Source: Ignavibacteriaceae bacterium
GTDB taxonomy: Bacteria > Bacteroidota > Ignavibacteria > Ignavibacteriales > Ignavibacteriaceae
Length of the DNA stretch: 64,000 nt
Direction of reading: 5' to 3'
NCBI GenBank assembly: GCA_008933765.1
Contig: WBUK01000006.1
Span: forward strand, 85,404-149,403
In this document: positions 1 to 8,555 of the stretch, piece by piece
Position numbering within the stretch: the first letter of the stretch is position 1
Layout: each line of letters begins with the position of its first letter
The notes under the pieces: generated by a model
Told to the model about the DNA's origin: nothing
What the model saw: only the letters and a program-made list of their open reading frames with translations
The model's database searches: none
Position numbers and translations under genes: made by a program

Positions 1-2
1 TT

Positions 3-2648
3 AACGCACTGCCAAAAACCGTGAAGGTTATCGGCGTGCTTGACAGAACCAAAGAGCCGGGAGCGTCGGGAGAGCCTCTCTACTTAGATGTAGTTAATGC
101 TATAACGGAAACCTTCAACGACGGTGAACTGCCGTTTGACTTCCCAAAAATCTACGGCGGAAGATACGGCCTTTCATCGAAGGAATTTACACCCGCTATG
201 ATTAAAGCGGTGTATGATGAACTCGGGAAACCTAAACCGAAGAAACACTTTACCATCGGTATTAAAGAAGATGTTACCAACTCAAGCATCGATTTTGACC
301 CCTCGTTCTCTGTGGAAAACCCGGACACCTTCAAAGGAAAATTCTACGGGCTTGGCGCCGACGGTACCGTGGGTGCTAACAAGAACTCGATTAAAATCAT
401 CGGTGAAGGAACTGATTTCCACGCTCAGGGTTATTTCGTTTACGACTCGAAAAAATCAGGCTCAATGACCATTTCGCACCTCCGGTTTGGTCCTAAAAAA
501 ATTAAAGCAAGCTACCTGATTAACCGGGCTAACTTTGTTGCATGCCATCAGACAGTTTTCTTAGAAACTACGGATATGCTGCGGGATGCAGTCGAAGGTG
601 CTGCGTTTCTGCTGAACACACCCGCCTCAAAAGAAGAGGTGTGGGATACTCTTCCTGAAAAAGTGCAACGAGACCTTATAGACAAAAAGATGAAACTTTT
701 CATCATCGATGCTTACAAAGTTGCTAACGAAACAGGCATGGGCGGAAGAATCAACTCGATTATGCAGACCTGCTTCTTCGCTATTTCGAAGATTCTTCCG
801 AAGGATACTGCGATCGACATGATTAAAAAAGCGATACAGAAAACATACGGTTCAAAGGGCGAGAAGATCGTTCAGATGAACTTCGATTCTGTTGATAAAA
901 CGCTTGATAACCTCTACGAAGTTGAAGTGCCAAGTGAAATAACCTCAAAATATAACATTCGTGAAGCCGTTCCTGCAGACGCACCTGATTTCATCAGAAA
1001 TGTTACCGGGCAGATTATTGCCGGCTTCGGCGACGATGTTCCCGTCAGCGCTATGCCGATCGACGGAACATTCCCCTCGGGCACAACAAAATACGAAAAG
1101 CGAAACATCGCTTTGGAAGTGCCGGTTTGGGATTCCGAAATCTGTATCCAGTGTAACAAATGTGTACTTATTTGCCCCCACTCTTCGATCAGGGCAAAAA
1201 TCTACAAACCCGACGAGCTTGATAAAGCACCGGCAACCTTCAAATCGATGCCTTACAAGTCGAAAGAACACGGCGAAAACCTTCTCTATTCGCTGCAGGT
1301 TGCCGTTGAAGACTGTACCGGCTGCGGGCTGTGCGTCGAGTTCTGTCCGGTTAAAAACAAGAGAGAGGTTCGCCTTAAAGCCATCAATATGGAACCGCAA
1401 CTTCCGATTCGGGAAACCGAACGCGTCAACTGGGATTTCTTCCTTAACATTCCTGAGTGGGACAGAACGGACATCAAGCCGAACTCTGTGAAAGATTCTC
1501 AGTTTATGGAGCCGCTATTCGAGTTCTCAGGTGCGTGCTCAGGCTGTGGCGAAACTCCCTATGTTAAATTAGTCAGCCAGCTTTACGGCGACAGAGCAAT
1601 CATCGCTAACGCAACCGGCTGCTCTTCTATCTACGGCGGGAACCTGCCAACAACTCCGTGGACAAAGAATAAAGAAGGGCGGGGACCCGCATGGTCTAAC
1701 TCTCTGTTCGAAGATAACGCCGAGTTTGGTTTTGGATTCAAACTCTCTGTCGATCAGTTCAACGAGCAAGCGTGCAACCTTCTCGTGAAATTGAGAGAAA
1801 AAATCGGCGCTGATTTAGTTGATGCACTGTTAAATGCCGATCAAAAGGATGAAATGGGCATCATCGAACAGAGAGGAAGAGTTGCGGAACTTAGAGCAAA
1901 ACTCGATGAACTTCAGGCTGCCGCGAAGGATGAAGATGAAAAGTTCGATTATCTGAACCTTGCCTCCATTGCTGATTATTTGGTTAAAAAATCAGTCTGG
2001 ATTATGGGCGGTGACGGTTGGGCTTATGATATCGGTTACGGCGGTCTTGACCATGTGCTCGCCTCAGGCAAGAATGTGAATGTTCTCGTTCTTGATACCG
2101 AGGTTTACTCCAACACCGGTGGTCAGGCTTCAAAATCGACCCCACGGGCGGCGGTTGCCAAGTTTGCAGCTGCCGGTAAACCCGCAGCAAAGAAAGACTT
2201 GGCAATGATGGCAATGAGCTACGGAAATGTGTATGTGGCAAAGGTTGCGATGGGAGCAAACGACGCACACACTGTAAGAGCGTTCATTGAAGCAGAGGCA
2301 TACGACGGTCCTTCGCTGATTATCGCTTACAGCCACTGTATCGCACACGGTATTGATATGGGCACAGCAACAAGAAATCAGAAAGCGGCGGTTGATTCAG
2401 GCTACTGGCAGCTCTTCAGGTATAATCCGGATCTGGTTGAGCAGGGTAAGAATCCGTTCGTTCTCGATTCCAAAGGCTTGAAGATACCCGTTAAGGATTT
2501 CGCCTATATGGAAACCAGATTCAGAATGCTTACAAAAACACACCCCGAAGCGGCTGCAAAACTTATGGATGAGGCACAGGAGGATGTTCAGTCACGCTGG
2601 AAACTGTATGAAAATATGGCTTCTATGCCCGGCAGTTCAAACTCTTAA
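3..2648 (+). CDS. nifJ: Pyruvate:ferredoxin (flavodoxin) oxidoreductase, 5'-truncated by window edge
   Basis: Catalyses CoA-dependent oxidative decarboxylation of pyruvate to acetyl-CoA with reduction of ferredoxin or flavodoxin in the cytoplasm. The frame is open to the window edge: the codons before the GTG at 21 read NALPKT, which fits the conserved PFOR context before KVIGVLDRTKEPG, so this GTG is internal. About 880 of the usual roughly 1,190 residues are present; the N-terminal pyrimidine-binding domain lies outside. Visible in order: the gamma-type domain, a two-[4Fe-4S] ferredoxin module (CIQCNKC near base 1144, CTGCGLC near 1315), the third-cluster motif CSGCGETPY near 1535, and the thiamine-diphosphate site GDGWAYDIGYGG near 2008 followed by NTGGQASKSTPR. 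Forty bases separate it from a DHOD-like flavoprotein gene. It marks anaerobic or microaerobic pyruvate metabolism. Confidence 0.96.
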   Translation, partial: NALPKTVKVIGVLDRTKEPGASGEPLYLDVVNAITETFNDGELPFDFPKIYGGRYGLSSKEFTPAMIKAVYDELGKPKPKKHFTIGIKEDVTNSSIDFDPSFSVENPDTFKGKFYGLGADGTVGANKNSIKIIGEGTDFHAQGYFVYDSKKSGSMTISHLRFGPKKIKASYLINRANFVACHQTVFLETTDMLRDAVEGAAFLLNTPASKEEVWDTLPEKVQRDLIDKKMKLFIIDAYKVANETGMGGRINSIMQTCFFAISKILPKDTAIDMIKKAIQKTYGSKGEKIVQMNFDSVDKTLDNLYEVEVPSEITSKYNIREAVPADAPDFIRNVTGQIIAGFGDDVPVSAMPIDGTFPSGTTKYEKRNIALEVPVWDSEICIQCNKCVLICPHSSIRAKIYKPDELDKAPATFKSMPYKSKEHGENLLYSLQVAVEDCTGCGLCVEFCPVKNKREVRLKAINMEPQLPIRETERVNWDFFLNIPEWDRTDIKPNSVKDSQFMEPLFEFSGACSGCGETPYVKLVSQLYGDRAIIANATGCSSIYGGNLPTTPWTKNKEGRGPAWSNSLFEDNAEFGFGFKLSVDQFNEQACNLLVKLREKIGADLVDALLNADQKDEMGIIEQRGRVAELRAKLDELQAAAKDEDEKFDYLNLASIADYLVKKSVWIMGGDGWAYDIGYGGLDHVLASGKNVNVLVLDTEVYSNTGGQASKSTPRAAVAKFAAAGKPAAKKDLAMMAMSYGNVYVAKVAMGANDAHTVRAFIEAEAYDGPSLIIAYSHCIAHGIDMGTATRNQKAAVDSGYWQLFRYNPDLVEQGKNPFVLDSKGLKIPVKDFAYMETRFRMLTKTHPEAAAKLMDEAQEDVQSRWKLYENMASMPGSSNS

Positions 2649-2688
2649 ACGCTAAAGGATAAAATAACCTGATTTTAAGGAAAATAAA

Positions 2689-3681
2689 ATGGATCTGACA
2701 ACAACTTATCTTGGTATGAAACTTAAAAACCCGGTTGTCCCTTCGGCGGGCCCAATATCGCAGGAAGTCTCCTCGATTAAGGCGCTTGAGGATGCCGGTG
2801 CAGGCGCAGTCGTTCTCTATTCTCTGTTTGAAGAACAGATTGAACAAGAATCGCTCGCTAATTTCCACTATACTACGATGCACAACGAGTCCCACCCGGA
2901 ATCAACAACTTTCTTCCCGGAGTATGTTGAGTATAAATCAGGACCCGATGAGTATCTGGAGCTTATCAGAAAAGCAAAAGAGGCGACCGACATCCCGATT
3001 ATCGCGAGCCTTAACGGTGCTTCACTCGGCGGGTGGGTCAAATATGCGCATAATATGGAAGAAGCGGGCGCTGACGCTCTCGAACTGAATATCTATAAAA
3101 TAGCGACCGATTTCAACACCAATGGCAGAGAAATCGAGCAGCTATATATCGATATCGTAAAAGAAGTGAAGAAGAACATTAAAATACCTCTTGCGGTTAA
3201 ATTAAGCCCCTTTTTCAGTTCAACTGCGTGGATGGCTGACCAGCTTGACCGGGCAGGCGCCGACGGCTTAGTGCTCTTCAACAGATTCTATCAACCGGAT
3301 ATCGACTTGGAGAACTTGGAAGTGGTGCCCAATGTGCTTCTTTCAACTCCTATGGCGATGAGGCTGCCGCTTCGCTGGATAGGCATTCTCTACGGGCGTG
3401 TTGAGTGTGACCTCGCCGCCACTTCCGGAATCTACTCCGAAAAAGATGTGATCAAAACGATCATGGTCGGGGCAAAGGTAACGCAAATGATGTCCAGCAT
3501 TCTGAAATTTGGGCCGAACCACATCTCTGATGTGCTTGCAAAAATCCGTTTTTGGATGGAGGCTAACGAGTACAACTCGATTTCAGATATGCGCGGTTCG
3601 ATGAGCTACATGAATGTAGGCGACCCCTCTCAGTACGAGCGGGCAAACTACATGAAGGTGATAAGTTCAGTTAAATTGTAG
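2689..3681 (+). CDS. Dihydroorotate dehydrogenase-like FMN protein
   Basis: A 330-residue TIM-barrel protein of the dihydroorotate-dehydrogenase superfamily. The N-terminus (TTTYLGMKLKNPVVPSAGP) and the phosphate/FMN-binding half (KLSPFFSSTAWMADQL, GADGLVLFNRFYQPD) match the family. True PyrD enzymes carry an N-x-S/C-C-P-N catalytic loop after the central strand; here the same place reads ELNIYKIATD, so the catalytic Ser/Cys is absent. The substrate is therefore probably not dihydroorotate. The ATG at 2689 follows a purine-rich AAGGAAAATAAA stretch. It lies 40 bp after the PFOR gene with no terminator between, which suggests co-transcription and perhaps a redox-linked role; the function is unproven. 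Confidence 0.85.
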   Translation: MDLTTTYLGMKLKNPVVPSAGPISQEVSSIKALEDAGAGAVVLYSLFEEQIEQESLANFHYTTMHNESHPESTTFFPEYVEYKSGPDEYLELIRKAKEATDIPIIASLNGASLGGWVKYAHNMEEAGADALELNIYKIATDFNTNGREIEQLYIDIVKEVKKNIKIPLAVKLSPFFSSTAWMADQLDRAGADGLVLFNRFYQPDIDLENLEVVPNVLLSTPMAMRLPLRWIGILYGRVECDLAATSGIYSEKDVIKTIMVGAKVTQMMSSILKFGPNHISDVLAKIRFWMEANEYNSISDMRGSMSYMNVGDPSQYERANYMKVISSVKL

Positions 3682-3728
3682 TATATTATCATTTTTTGCC
3701 TTTTTTCCGGCAGATTTACTTTCTTACC

Positions 3729-3774
3729 ACCGGCTGTTTCATTAAATTGAGGCGGCCGGTTTTTGTTTTTTTTT
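3729..3774 (+). terminator. Rho-independent terminator after the PFOR/DHOD-like pair
   Basis: A near-perfect 13-bp stem starts with ACCGGC and closes with GCCGGT (bases 3729-3760), with a loop of about six bases. It is followed by TTTTTG and a further run of T. It sits 48 bp after the stop codon. Confidence 0.85.
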
Positions 3775-4009
3775 GCAAACCAAAATTTTTGGCTGAAACT
3801 GTTTTTTTGCTTTCACTATACTTTCAGGTGAAAAAGATTTTAACTGGTAACAGACTTTTAGGGAGAACGATTTTTAGTTACAACAGACTTTCAGGAGAAA
3901 CTGTTTTTTGCATGCAGCAAACTTTCAGGGAAGAGCAAACTTTCGCATATTTTGATTTTTACAAATAACGAAATAATCAACTAACTCATACAGAAAAAGC
4001 GGAGTATAA
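3775..4009. other. Intergenic DNA upstream of the OPT transporter
   Basis: AT-rich leader with three degenerate copies of an ACAGACTTTNAGGGAGAA-like element (about 3850-3935). A 90-codon frame crosses it but also runs through the terminator, so it is not called. No convincing gene is seen. Confidence 0.5.
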
Positions 4010-6013
4010 ATGAGCGGACACTCTACGGGCGAGGTCAAAGGACTTCCAAAAAACGCTTATTCCGAATTACAACCGGGCGAAAAGTATCATCCGATAATGT
4101 CGCCCCTGAGCATCGTGCCTGAAGTAAATGTTTACACAATTTCTTTGGGCTTAGTGATGGCAATTCTCTTTTCTGCCGCAGCGGCTTACCTTGGTCTGAA
4201 GATCGGGCAGGTTTTCGAGGCTGCAATTCCTATCGCCATTATTGCGGTGGGTCTCTCGACGCTTTTGAAAAGGAAGAACGCCCTCGGCGAGAATGTGATC
4301 ATCCAGTCTGTCGGTGCCACCTCCGGCGCTGTGGTTGCCGGTGCAATTTTCACCATCCCTGCGCTGTATATCCTCGATCTTGAAGCCACCTTTTTCCAGG
4401 TGTTTCTCTCTTCACTTCTCGGCGGGTTCCTTGGGATTTTGTTCCTGATACCATTCCGGAAATATTTCGTTGCCGATATGCACGGGAAGTTCCCCTTCCC
4501 CGAGGCAACTGCAACAACTGAAGTGCTGGTTGCGGGCGAAAAGGGGGGTGCGCAGGCGCTTGTTCTCGTTTCTTCAGGGCTTGTCGGTGGGTTATACGAC
4601 TTCATCATTGCAACTTTCGGGTGGTGGAGCGAAACCTTCTCAACACGAATCGTTCCTTTTGGCGATATGCTTTATGCCAAATATAAGCTCGTTTTCAACA
4701 TTAATATCGGCGCTGCCGTAACCGGGCTTGGGTTCATCGTTGGCTTGCGTTATGCTGCAATTATCGCTGCGGGGTCGTTTGTTTCGTGGTATCTGCTGAT
4801 CCCGGCGGTTTATTACATCGGGCAGTATCTTAGCAGCCCGATTGGTGCAAATATCAACGAGCTAATCGCAAAAATGAGTCCCGAAGCTATTTTCAAGAAC
4901 TATGTGAGGCACATCGGTATCGGCGGAATTGCAATGGCGGGAATTATCGGCATTGTTCGTTCTTCCGGAATTATTGCGGGTGCTTTTAAGCTGGCGGCAA
5001 AAGAAATCGGCGGCGGCAAGGCTGCAACGGCAAGCACTGTAAGAACCGAAAGAGACCTCCCCATGTTTGTTATCGTAAGCGGTATTATCGCTGTTGGGTT
5101 GGGGCTTCTTTTATTCTTCAACTTTGGTGTTACCGGCAATTTGGGGCACGCTTTCCTCGGGTTGCTCATTGTGATTATTATATCATTTCTCTTCACCACG
5201 GTCGCTGCAAACGCCATCGCGATTGTGGGTACTAACCCCGTCTCCGGGATGACTTTGATGACTCTGATCCTTTCTTCTATTGTCCTGATTTCTTTCGGAA
5301 TTAAAGGGGAAGACGGAATGGTGACGGCACTTCTGATCGGCGGAGCCGTTTGTACGGCGCTTTCCTGCGCCGGTGCTTTCATCACTGATTTGAAGATTGG
5401 ATACTGGCTCGGAAGCTCACCTTACAAACAGGAAACATGGAAGTTTGTCGGAACTGCTGCTTCTGCTGCTATCGTTGGTTTGGTAATTATGGTGCTTAAC
5501 GAAGCTTACGGGTTCAAGGGTGATAACGCACTTCAGGCACCTCAGGCAAACGCAATGGCTGCCGTTATCGAGCCGCTTATGTCGCAAAAACCTGCCCCCT
5601 GGCTGCTTTATATCGCAGGCGCTGCAATGGCTTTGATCTTAACAATGATTAAAGTTCCGGCTCTTGCTTTTGCGCTCGGGATGTATATTCCATTGGAACT
5701 GAACACCCCGATTCTTGTCGGAGGGATTATTGCTCACATTGTTTCTACACGCAGCAAAAACGAAGCTCTTAATAATGCCCGTCGTGAGCGCGGAACGCTT
5801 ATCGCCTCAGGTTTCATCGCCGGTGGGGCACTTATGGGTGTTATAAGTGCCGTGATGAAGTATTTAGAGTTTGACTTTATGGCGAAAGAATGGGCTGAAG
5901 GTGACGGAGCAATGTACCTCGGCTTGTTTATGTTTATCCTCCTGTGCGCCTATGTGATCTGGGATGCTATGAAAGCAAAAGCAGACCCTGATGAGGAAAA
6001 CGCAGAAGCTTAA
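4010..6013 (+). CDS. OPT family oligopeptide/metal-chelate transporter
   Basis: A 667-residue polytopic inner-membrane protein of the oligopeptide transporter (OPT) superfamily, which uses proton-coupled uptake of peptides or metal-siderophore conjugates. About 14-16 hydrophobic segments are visible across the length. The first half carries ENVIIQSVGATSGAVVAG and KFPFPEATATTEVLVAGE, typical of the prokaryotic OPT branch, and the C-terminal half has GTNPVSGMTLMTLI. The protein begins with a short hydrophilic cytoplasmic tail and ends in an acidic tail (DPDEENAEA). Length is normal for the bacterial family. The start ATG at 4010 follows GCGGAG. The gene appears monocistronic, between terminators. 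The substrate cannot be told from sequence. Confidence 0.93.
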   Translation: MSGHSTGEVKGLPKNAYSELQPGEKYHPIMSPLSIVPEVNVYTISLGLVMAILFSAAAAYLGLKIGQVFEAAIPIAIIAVGLSTLLKRKNALGENVIIQSVGATSGAVVAGAIFTIPALYILDLEATFFQVFLSSLLGGFLGILFLIPFRKYFVADMHGKFPFPEATATTEVLVAGEKGGAQALVLVSSGLVGGLYDFIIATFGWWSETFSTRIVPFGDMLYAKYKLVFNINIGAAVTGLGFIVGLRYAAIIAAGSFVSWYLLIPAVYYIGQYLSSPIGANINELIAKMSPEAIFKNYVRHIGIGGIAMAGIIGIVRSSGIIAGAFKLAAKEIGGGKAATASTVRTERDLPMFVIVSGIIAVGLGLLLFFNFGVTGNLGHAFLGLLIVIIISFLFTTVAANAIAIVGTNPVSGMTLMTLILSSIVLISFGIKGEDGMVTALLIGGAVCTALSCAGAFITDLKIGYWLGSSPYKQETWKFVGTAASAAIVGLVIMVLNEAYGFKGDNALQAPQANAMAAVIEPLMSQKPAPWLLYIAGAAMALILTMIKVPALAFALGMYIPLELNTPILVGGIIAHIVSTRSKNEALNNARRERGTLIASGFIAGGALMGVISAVMKYLEFDFMAKEWAEGDGAMYLGLFMFILLCAYVIWDAMKAKADPDEENAEA

Positions 6014-6236
6014 ACGGAAAAATAAACCGGAAAAACAAACTTAACAACCCGCATTGATTCGGGAAAAATCTGAGGTTAAAGCCGGAAAATAAAAAGAATA
6101 CAAGCTTTGATTAAAAAAAGAATCAGAGCCAAAACTGCAAAACAAAGTTGGAAACCGGCTCAGATAAAACGGTTCCTCTGTTTGGTTAACTCTAATCCCG
6201 GAGAAACCAAAAGTCTGATAAAAACCGGTTAATTTT
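6014..6236. other. A-rich spacer downstream of the OPT gene
   Basis: About 220 bp rich in A and C with scattered ACCGG words, between the OPT stop codon and its terminator. No frame of interest and no recognisable RNA fold. Confidence 0.4.
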
Positions 6237-6237
6237 A

Positions 6238-6273
6238 AAGGCTGCCCCTAATACTTGGGGGCGGCTTTTTTTT
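6238..6273 (+). terminator. Rho-independent terminator
   Basis: The stem AAGGCTGCCCC pairs with GGGGCGGCTT (with G-T wobbles) around a loop of about nine bases, followed by eight T. It is the likely transcription end for the OPT gene about 220 bp upstream. Confidence 0.8.
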
Positions 6274-6373
6274 AACAGACACTCAACCAAACTAATCGAA
6301 ATTCATCCGGACGATTGAAACACCGTTATTCTCGCAACTTTTTTACCCATAAACCACAGAAATCCATCGGTGG

Positions 6374-6480
6374 ATTCGTTGAAAATATCGTTGCCCTAAC
6401 CCGGAAAGAAATACAAGCCCGACTACCATCTATGCTTCTTTTGGTATTCGTTGAAAATATCGTTGCCCTAACCCGGAAAG
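6374..6480. repeat. Two 35-bp direct repeats separated by a 37-bp unique spacer
   Basis: The identical 35-bp unit begins ATTCGTTGAAAATATCG and ends TAACCCGGAAAG, at 6374-6408 and 6446-6480. The unit and spacer lengths resemble a minimal CRISPR repeat-spacer-repeat, but only two copies exist and no cas gene is present. The 72-bp period also keeps a 70-codon frame (6315-6527) open, so the peptide FVENIVALTRK occurs twice in it. Confidence 0.75.
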
Positions 6481-6547
6481 CCGGCTTTGTTTCTTTACAA
6501 TGCTCACCTTTTCCCTGTTCAAAATAATTAGTGCCGGTGAAATTTCG

Positions 6548-6555
6548 TATCTTTG
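6548..6555 (+). promoter_or_regulatory. Candidate Bacteroidota-type -7 box for proS
   Basis: TATCTTTG matches the TAnnTTTG -7 consensus used by the primary sigma factor of Bacteroidota and ends 33 bp before the proS ATG. A clear -33 TTTG is not visible. Confidence 0.5.
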
Positions 6556-6588
6556 TAATTCATTTTTTATAAATTTATTACGGAAAAG

Positions 6589-8283
6589 ATGCGACAGAGC
6601 AAATCATTTATCCCTACACTTAAAGAAGTTCCTAACGATGCAGTTGTTCCAAGCCATATTTTAATGCTGCGCGGTGGCTATGTGCGCGCACTTGCGGCGG
6701 GTATCTATTCATTCCTGCCTCTGGGTTACAGGGTTGTTAAGAAAGTTTGTGAAATTATTCGTGAAGAGATGGACGCTATCGGCGGGCAGGAGTTCCACCT
6801 CCCGGCGCTGAATCCGCGTGAAATCTGGGAAGAAACAGGGCGCGTGCAGGCTTTCGGCGATACGATGTATCACCTGAAAAACCGCGACTATGTGCTCGCA
6901 CCCACTCACGAAGAAATTATTACCTTCCACGCACGCAAAGTGGTGAAATCTTACAAAGATATGCCACAGACTTGGTATCAGATTCAAACCAAGTTCAGAA
7001 ATGAAGCCCGCCCCAGAAGCGGCGTTATCCGCGGGCGACAATTCCTGATGAAAGACTCATATTCGCTTGATGTGGATGAAGAAGCATTGAACAAATCGTA
7101 CCGGCTTCACGACGAAGCCTACAGAAAAATTTTCACCCGTGCCGGGCTTAACTTCTTTGTGGTCGGTGCTTCAAGTGGTGCAATGGGCGGAAGCGGCAGC
7201 GAGGAGTTTATGGTTCGCTCAGACGCAGGCGAGGATGTGGTGGCGCACTGCGAAGGTTGCGGTTATGCCGCAAATCTGGAAGTGGCTACCTCTAAAATCG
7301 ATCCCGTAGGCAGAGAAAAAGATTCACGCGAAATCTATGAAATTAGCACGCCAAATGTTAAATCAATCGATGAACTTTGTGCTTTTCTGAACATTAACGA
7401 GCGGCAAACTGCTAAATCCCGCGTCTATATCTGCGAAAACACCCCCGTGCTCATTTTAATGTCGGGTAACGACGAGGTAAACGAAACAAAACTTCAAAAA
7501 GCGCTCGGCGCCGATGTACGACCCGCCCACCCGGACGAACTGAAAGAAATTACGGGGGCAGATGCCGGCTCAATTGGGCCCGTTGGCTTTACCGGAAAAA
7601 TAATTGCCGACAACAGAATTAAAGAGAGCAACAACCTCTTTTCCGGAGCAAACAAGAACGATTTCCACATCGGCGGAATTGATTTTCTGCGCGATCTCCC
7701 AAATATTCAGTACGCAGACCTGCGGTCAGTTGAATCAGGCGAGGGGTGCCCTAACTGCGGGAAACCACTCGGTGTGTTCACCGCCATTGAACTGGGGCAC
7801 ATCTTCAAACTCGGCACTAAATATTCCGCTTCGATGGGTGCAAACTACCTGACGGAAGAAGGAGAAGAAAAACCGATAGTGATGGGAAGCTACGGAATTG
7901 GTGTTGAACGGGTTATTGCCTGCTCGATTGAACAAAGCCACGACGAGTACGGTATTGTCTGGCACAAGTCGATTGCGCCGTTCCAGGTGCACCTGCTCGG
8001 TTTGAACATGAAAAAAGAAGTTATCGTTGAAGCCTCCGAAAAAGTTTACAAACAACTCACCGACGCAGGCTTGGAGGTCCTTTTCGATGACAGGGAAGAC
8101 GCTCAGGCGGGCTTTAAATTTAAAGATGCGGACCTGCTCGGCATGCCCATTCAGGTGATTATCGGTGAGAAAAAACTTGCCGAAAATAAGGCTGAAATTA
8201 AAATAAGAAAATCGGGCGAGAGGCTCGAAGTTCCTTTGGAAAATTTAGCCGGCACGGTTAAAGAGCTGTTGGATAAGATTTAA
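6589..8283 (+). CDS. proS: Prolyl-tRNA synthetase (bacterial type, with editing domain)
   Basis: Charges tRNA-Pro with proline in the cytoplasm. At 564 residues it has the length of the bacterial ProS type 1 enzyme. Class II signatures are present: motif 2 around RSGVIRGRQFLMKDSYSLD (residues about 143-161) and motif 3 GSYGIGVERVIA (about 434-445), with the anticodon-binding domain at the C-terminus (VLFDDREDAQAGFKFKDADL). The region between motifs 2 and 3 (about 225-400) is the inserted Ala-tRNA-Pro editing (INS) domain, including GSGSEEFMV before it. The ATG at 6589 lies 33 bp after a TATCTTTG promoter box. It appears to be transcribed alone; a hairpin follows at 8373. Confidence 0.97.
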   Translation: MRQSKSFIPTLKEVPNDAVVPSHILMLRGGYVRALAAGIYSFLPLGYRVVKKVCEIIREEMDAIGGQEFHLPALNPREIWEETGRVQAFGDTMYHLKNRDYVLAPTHEEIITFHARKVVKSYKDMPQTWYQIQTKFRNEARPRSGVIRGRQFLMKDSYSLDVDEEALNKSYRLHDEAYRKIFTRAGLNFFVVGASSGAMGGSGSEEFMVRSDAGEDVVAHCEGCGYAANLEVATSKIDPVGREKDSREIYEISTPNVKSIDELCAFLNINERQTAKSRVYICENTPVLILMSGNDEVNETKLQKALGADVRPAHPDELKEITGADAGSIGPVGFTGKIIADNRIKESNNLFSGANKNDFHIGGIDFLRDLPNIQYADLRSVESGEGCPNCGKPLGVFTAIELGHIFKLGTKYSASMGANYLTEEGEEKPIVMGSYGIGVERVIACSIEQSHDEYGIVWHKSIAPFQVHLLGLNMKKEVIVEASEKVYKQLTDAGLEVLFDDREDAQAGFKFKDADLLGMPIQVIIGEKKLAENKAEIKIRKSGERLEVPLENLAGTVKELLDKI

Positions 8284-8372
8284 CCCATTTTGTTTTGAAA
8301 AAGGTTTAACTCCATACTGTTTAACCCGACAAGGTTTAACCAAAGAAGATTCAACCGCCTCTTTTGTGATAT

Positions 8373-8402
8373 AAACCCTCACAATAATATTGGTGAGGGT
8401 TT
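8373..8402. terminator. Hairpin downstream of proS, possible terminator
   Basis: A perfect 10-bp stem (AAACCCTCAC with GTGAGGGTTT) and 10-base loop, without a strong T tract on either strand, so it is a weak terminator or transcript-stabilising hairpin. Confidence 0.5.
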
Positions 8403-8555
8403 AACTTACTTTGTTGTAAATTTTGGGTGCATGCTTTTTTTAGCTGCATTTCAACAGTCGGATAGATGCAACCGGGTATAAGCGATAAAATTAAATGCTG
8501 ATTTTGCTGCCTCACACGGTTCATTTTGGCTGCACTTCAATTATCGGATGATGTT

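Noticed and set aside
945..1400. 151-codon minus-strand frame inside the PFOR gene
   Set aside because: Antisense shadow of a clearly coding, conserved gene; no start signal.
3696..3968. 90-codon plus-strand frame after the DHOD-like gene
   Set aside because: It runs through a strong terminator hairpin and consists of degenerate repeats; no start signal or domain.
6374..6480. Calling the 35-bp repeat pair a CRISPR array
   Set aside because: Only two repeats and one spacer, with no cas gene or leader in view.
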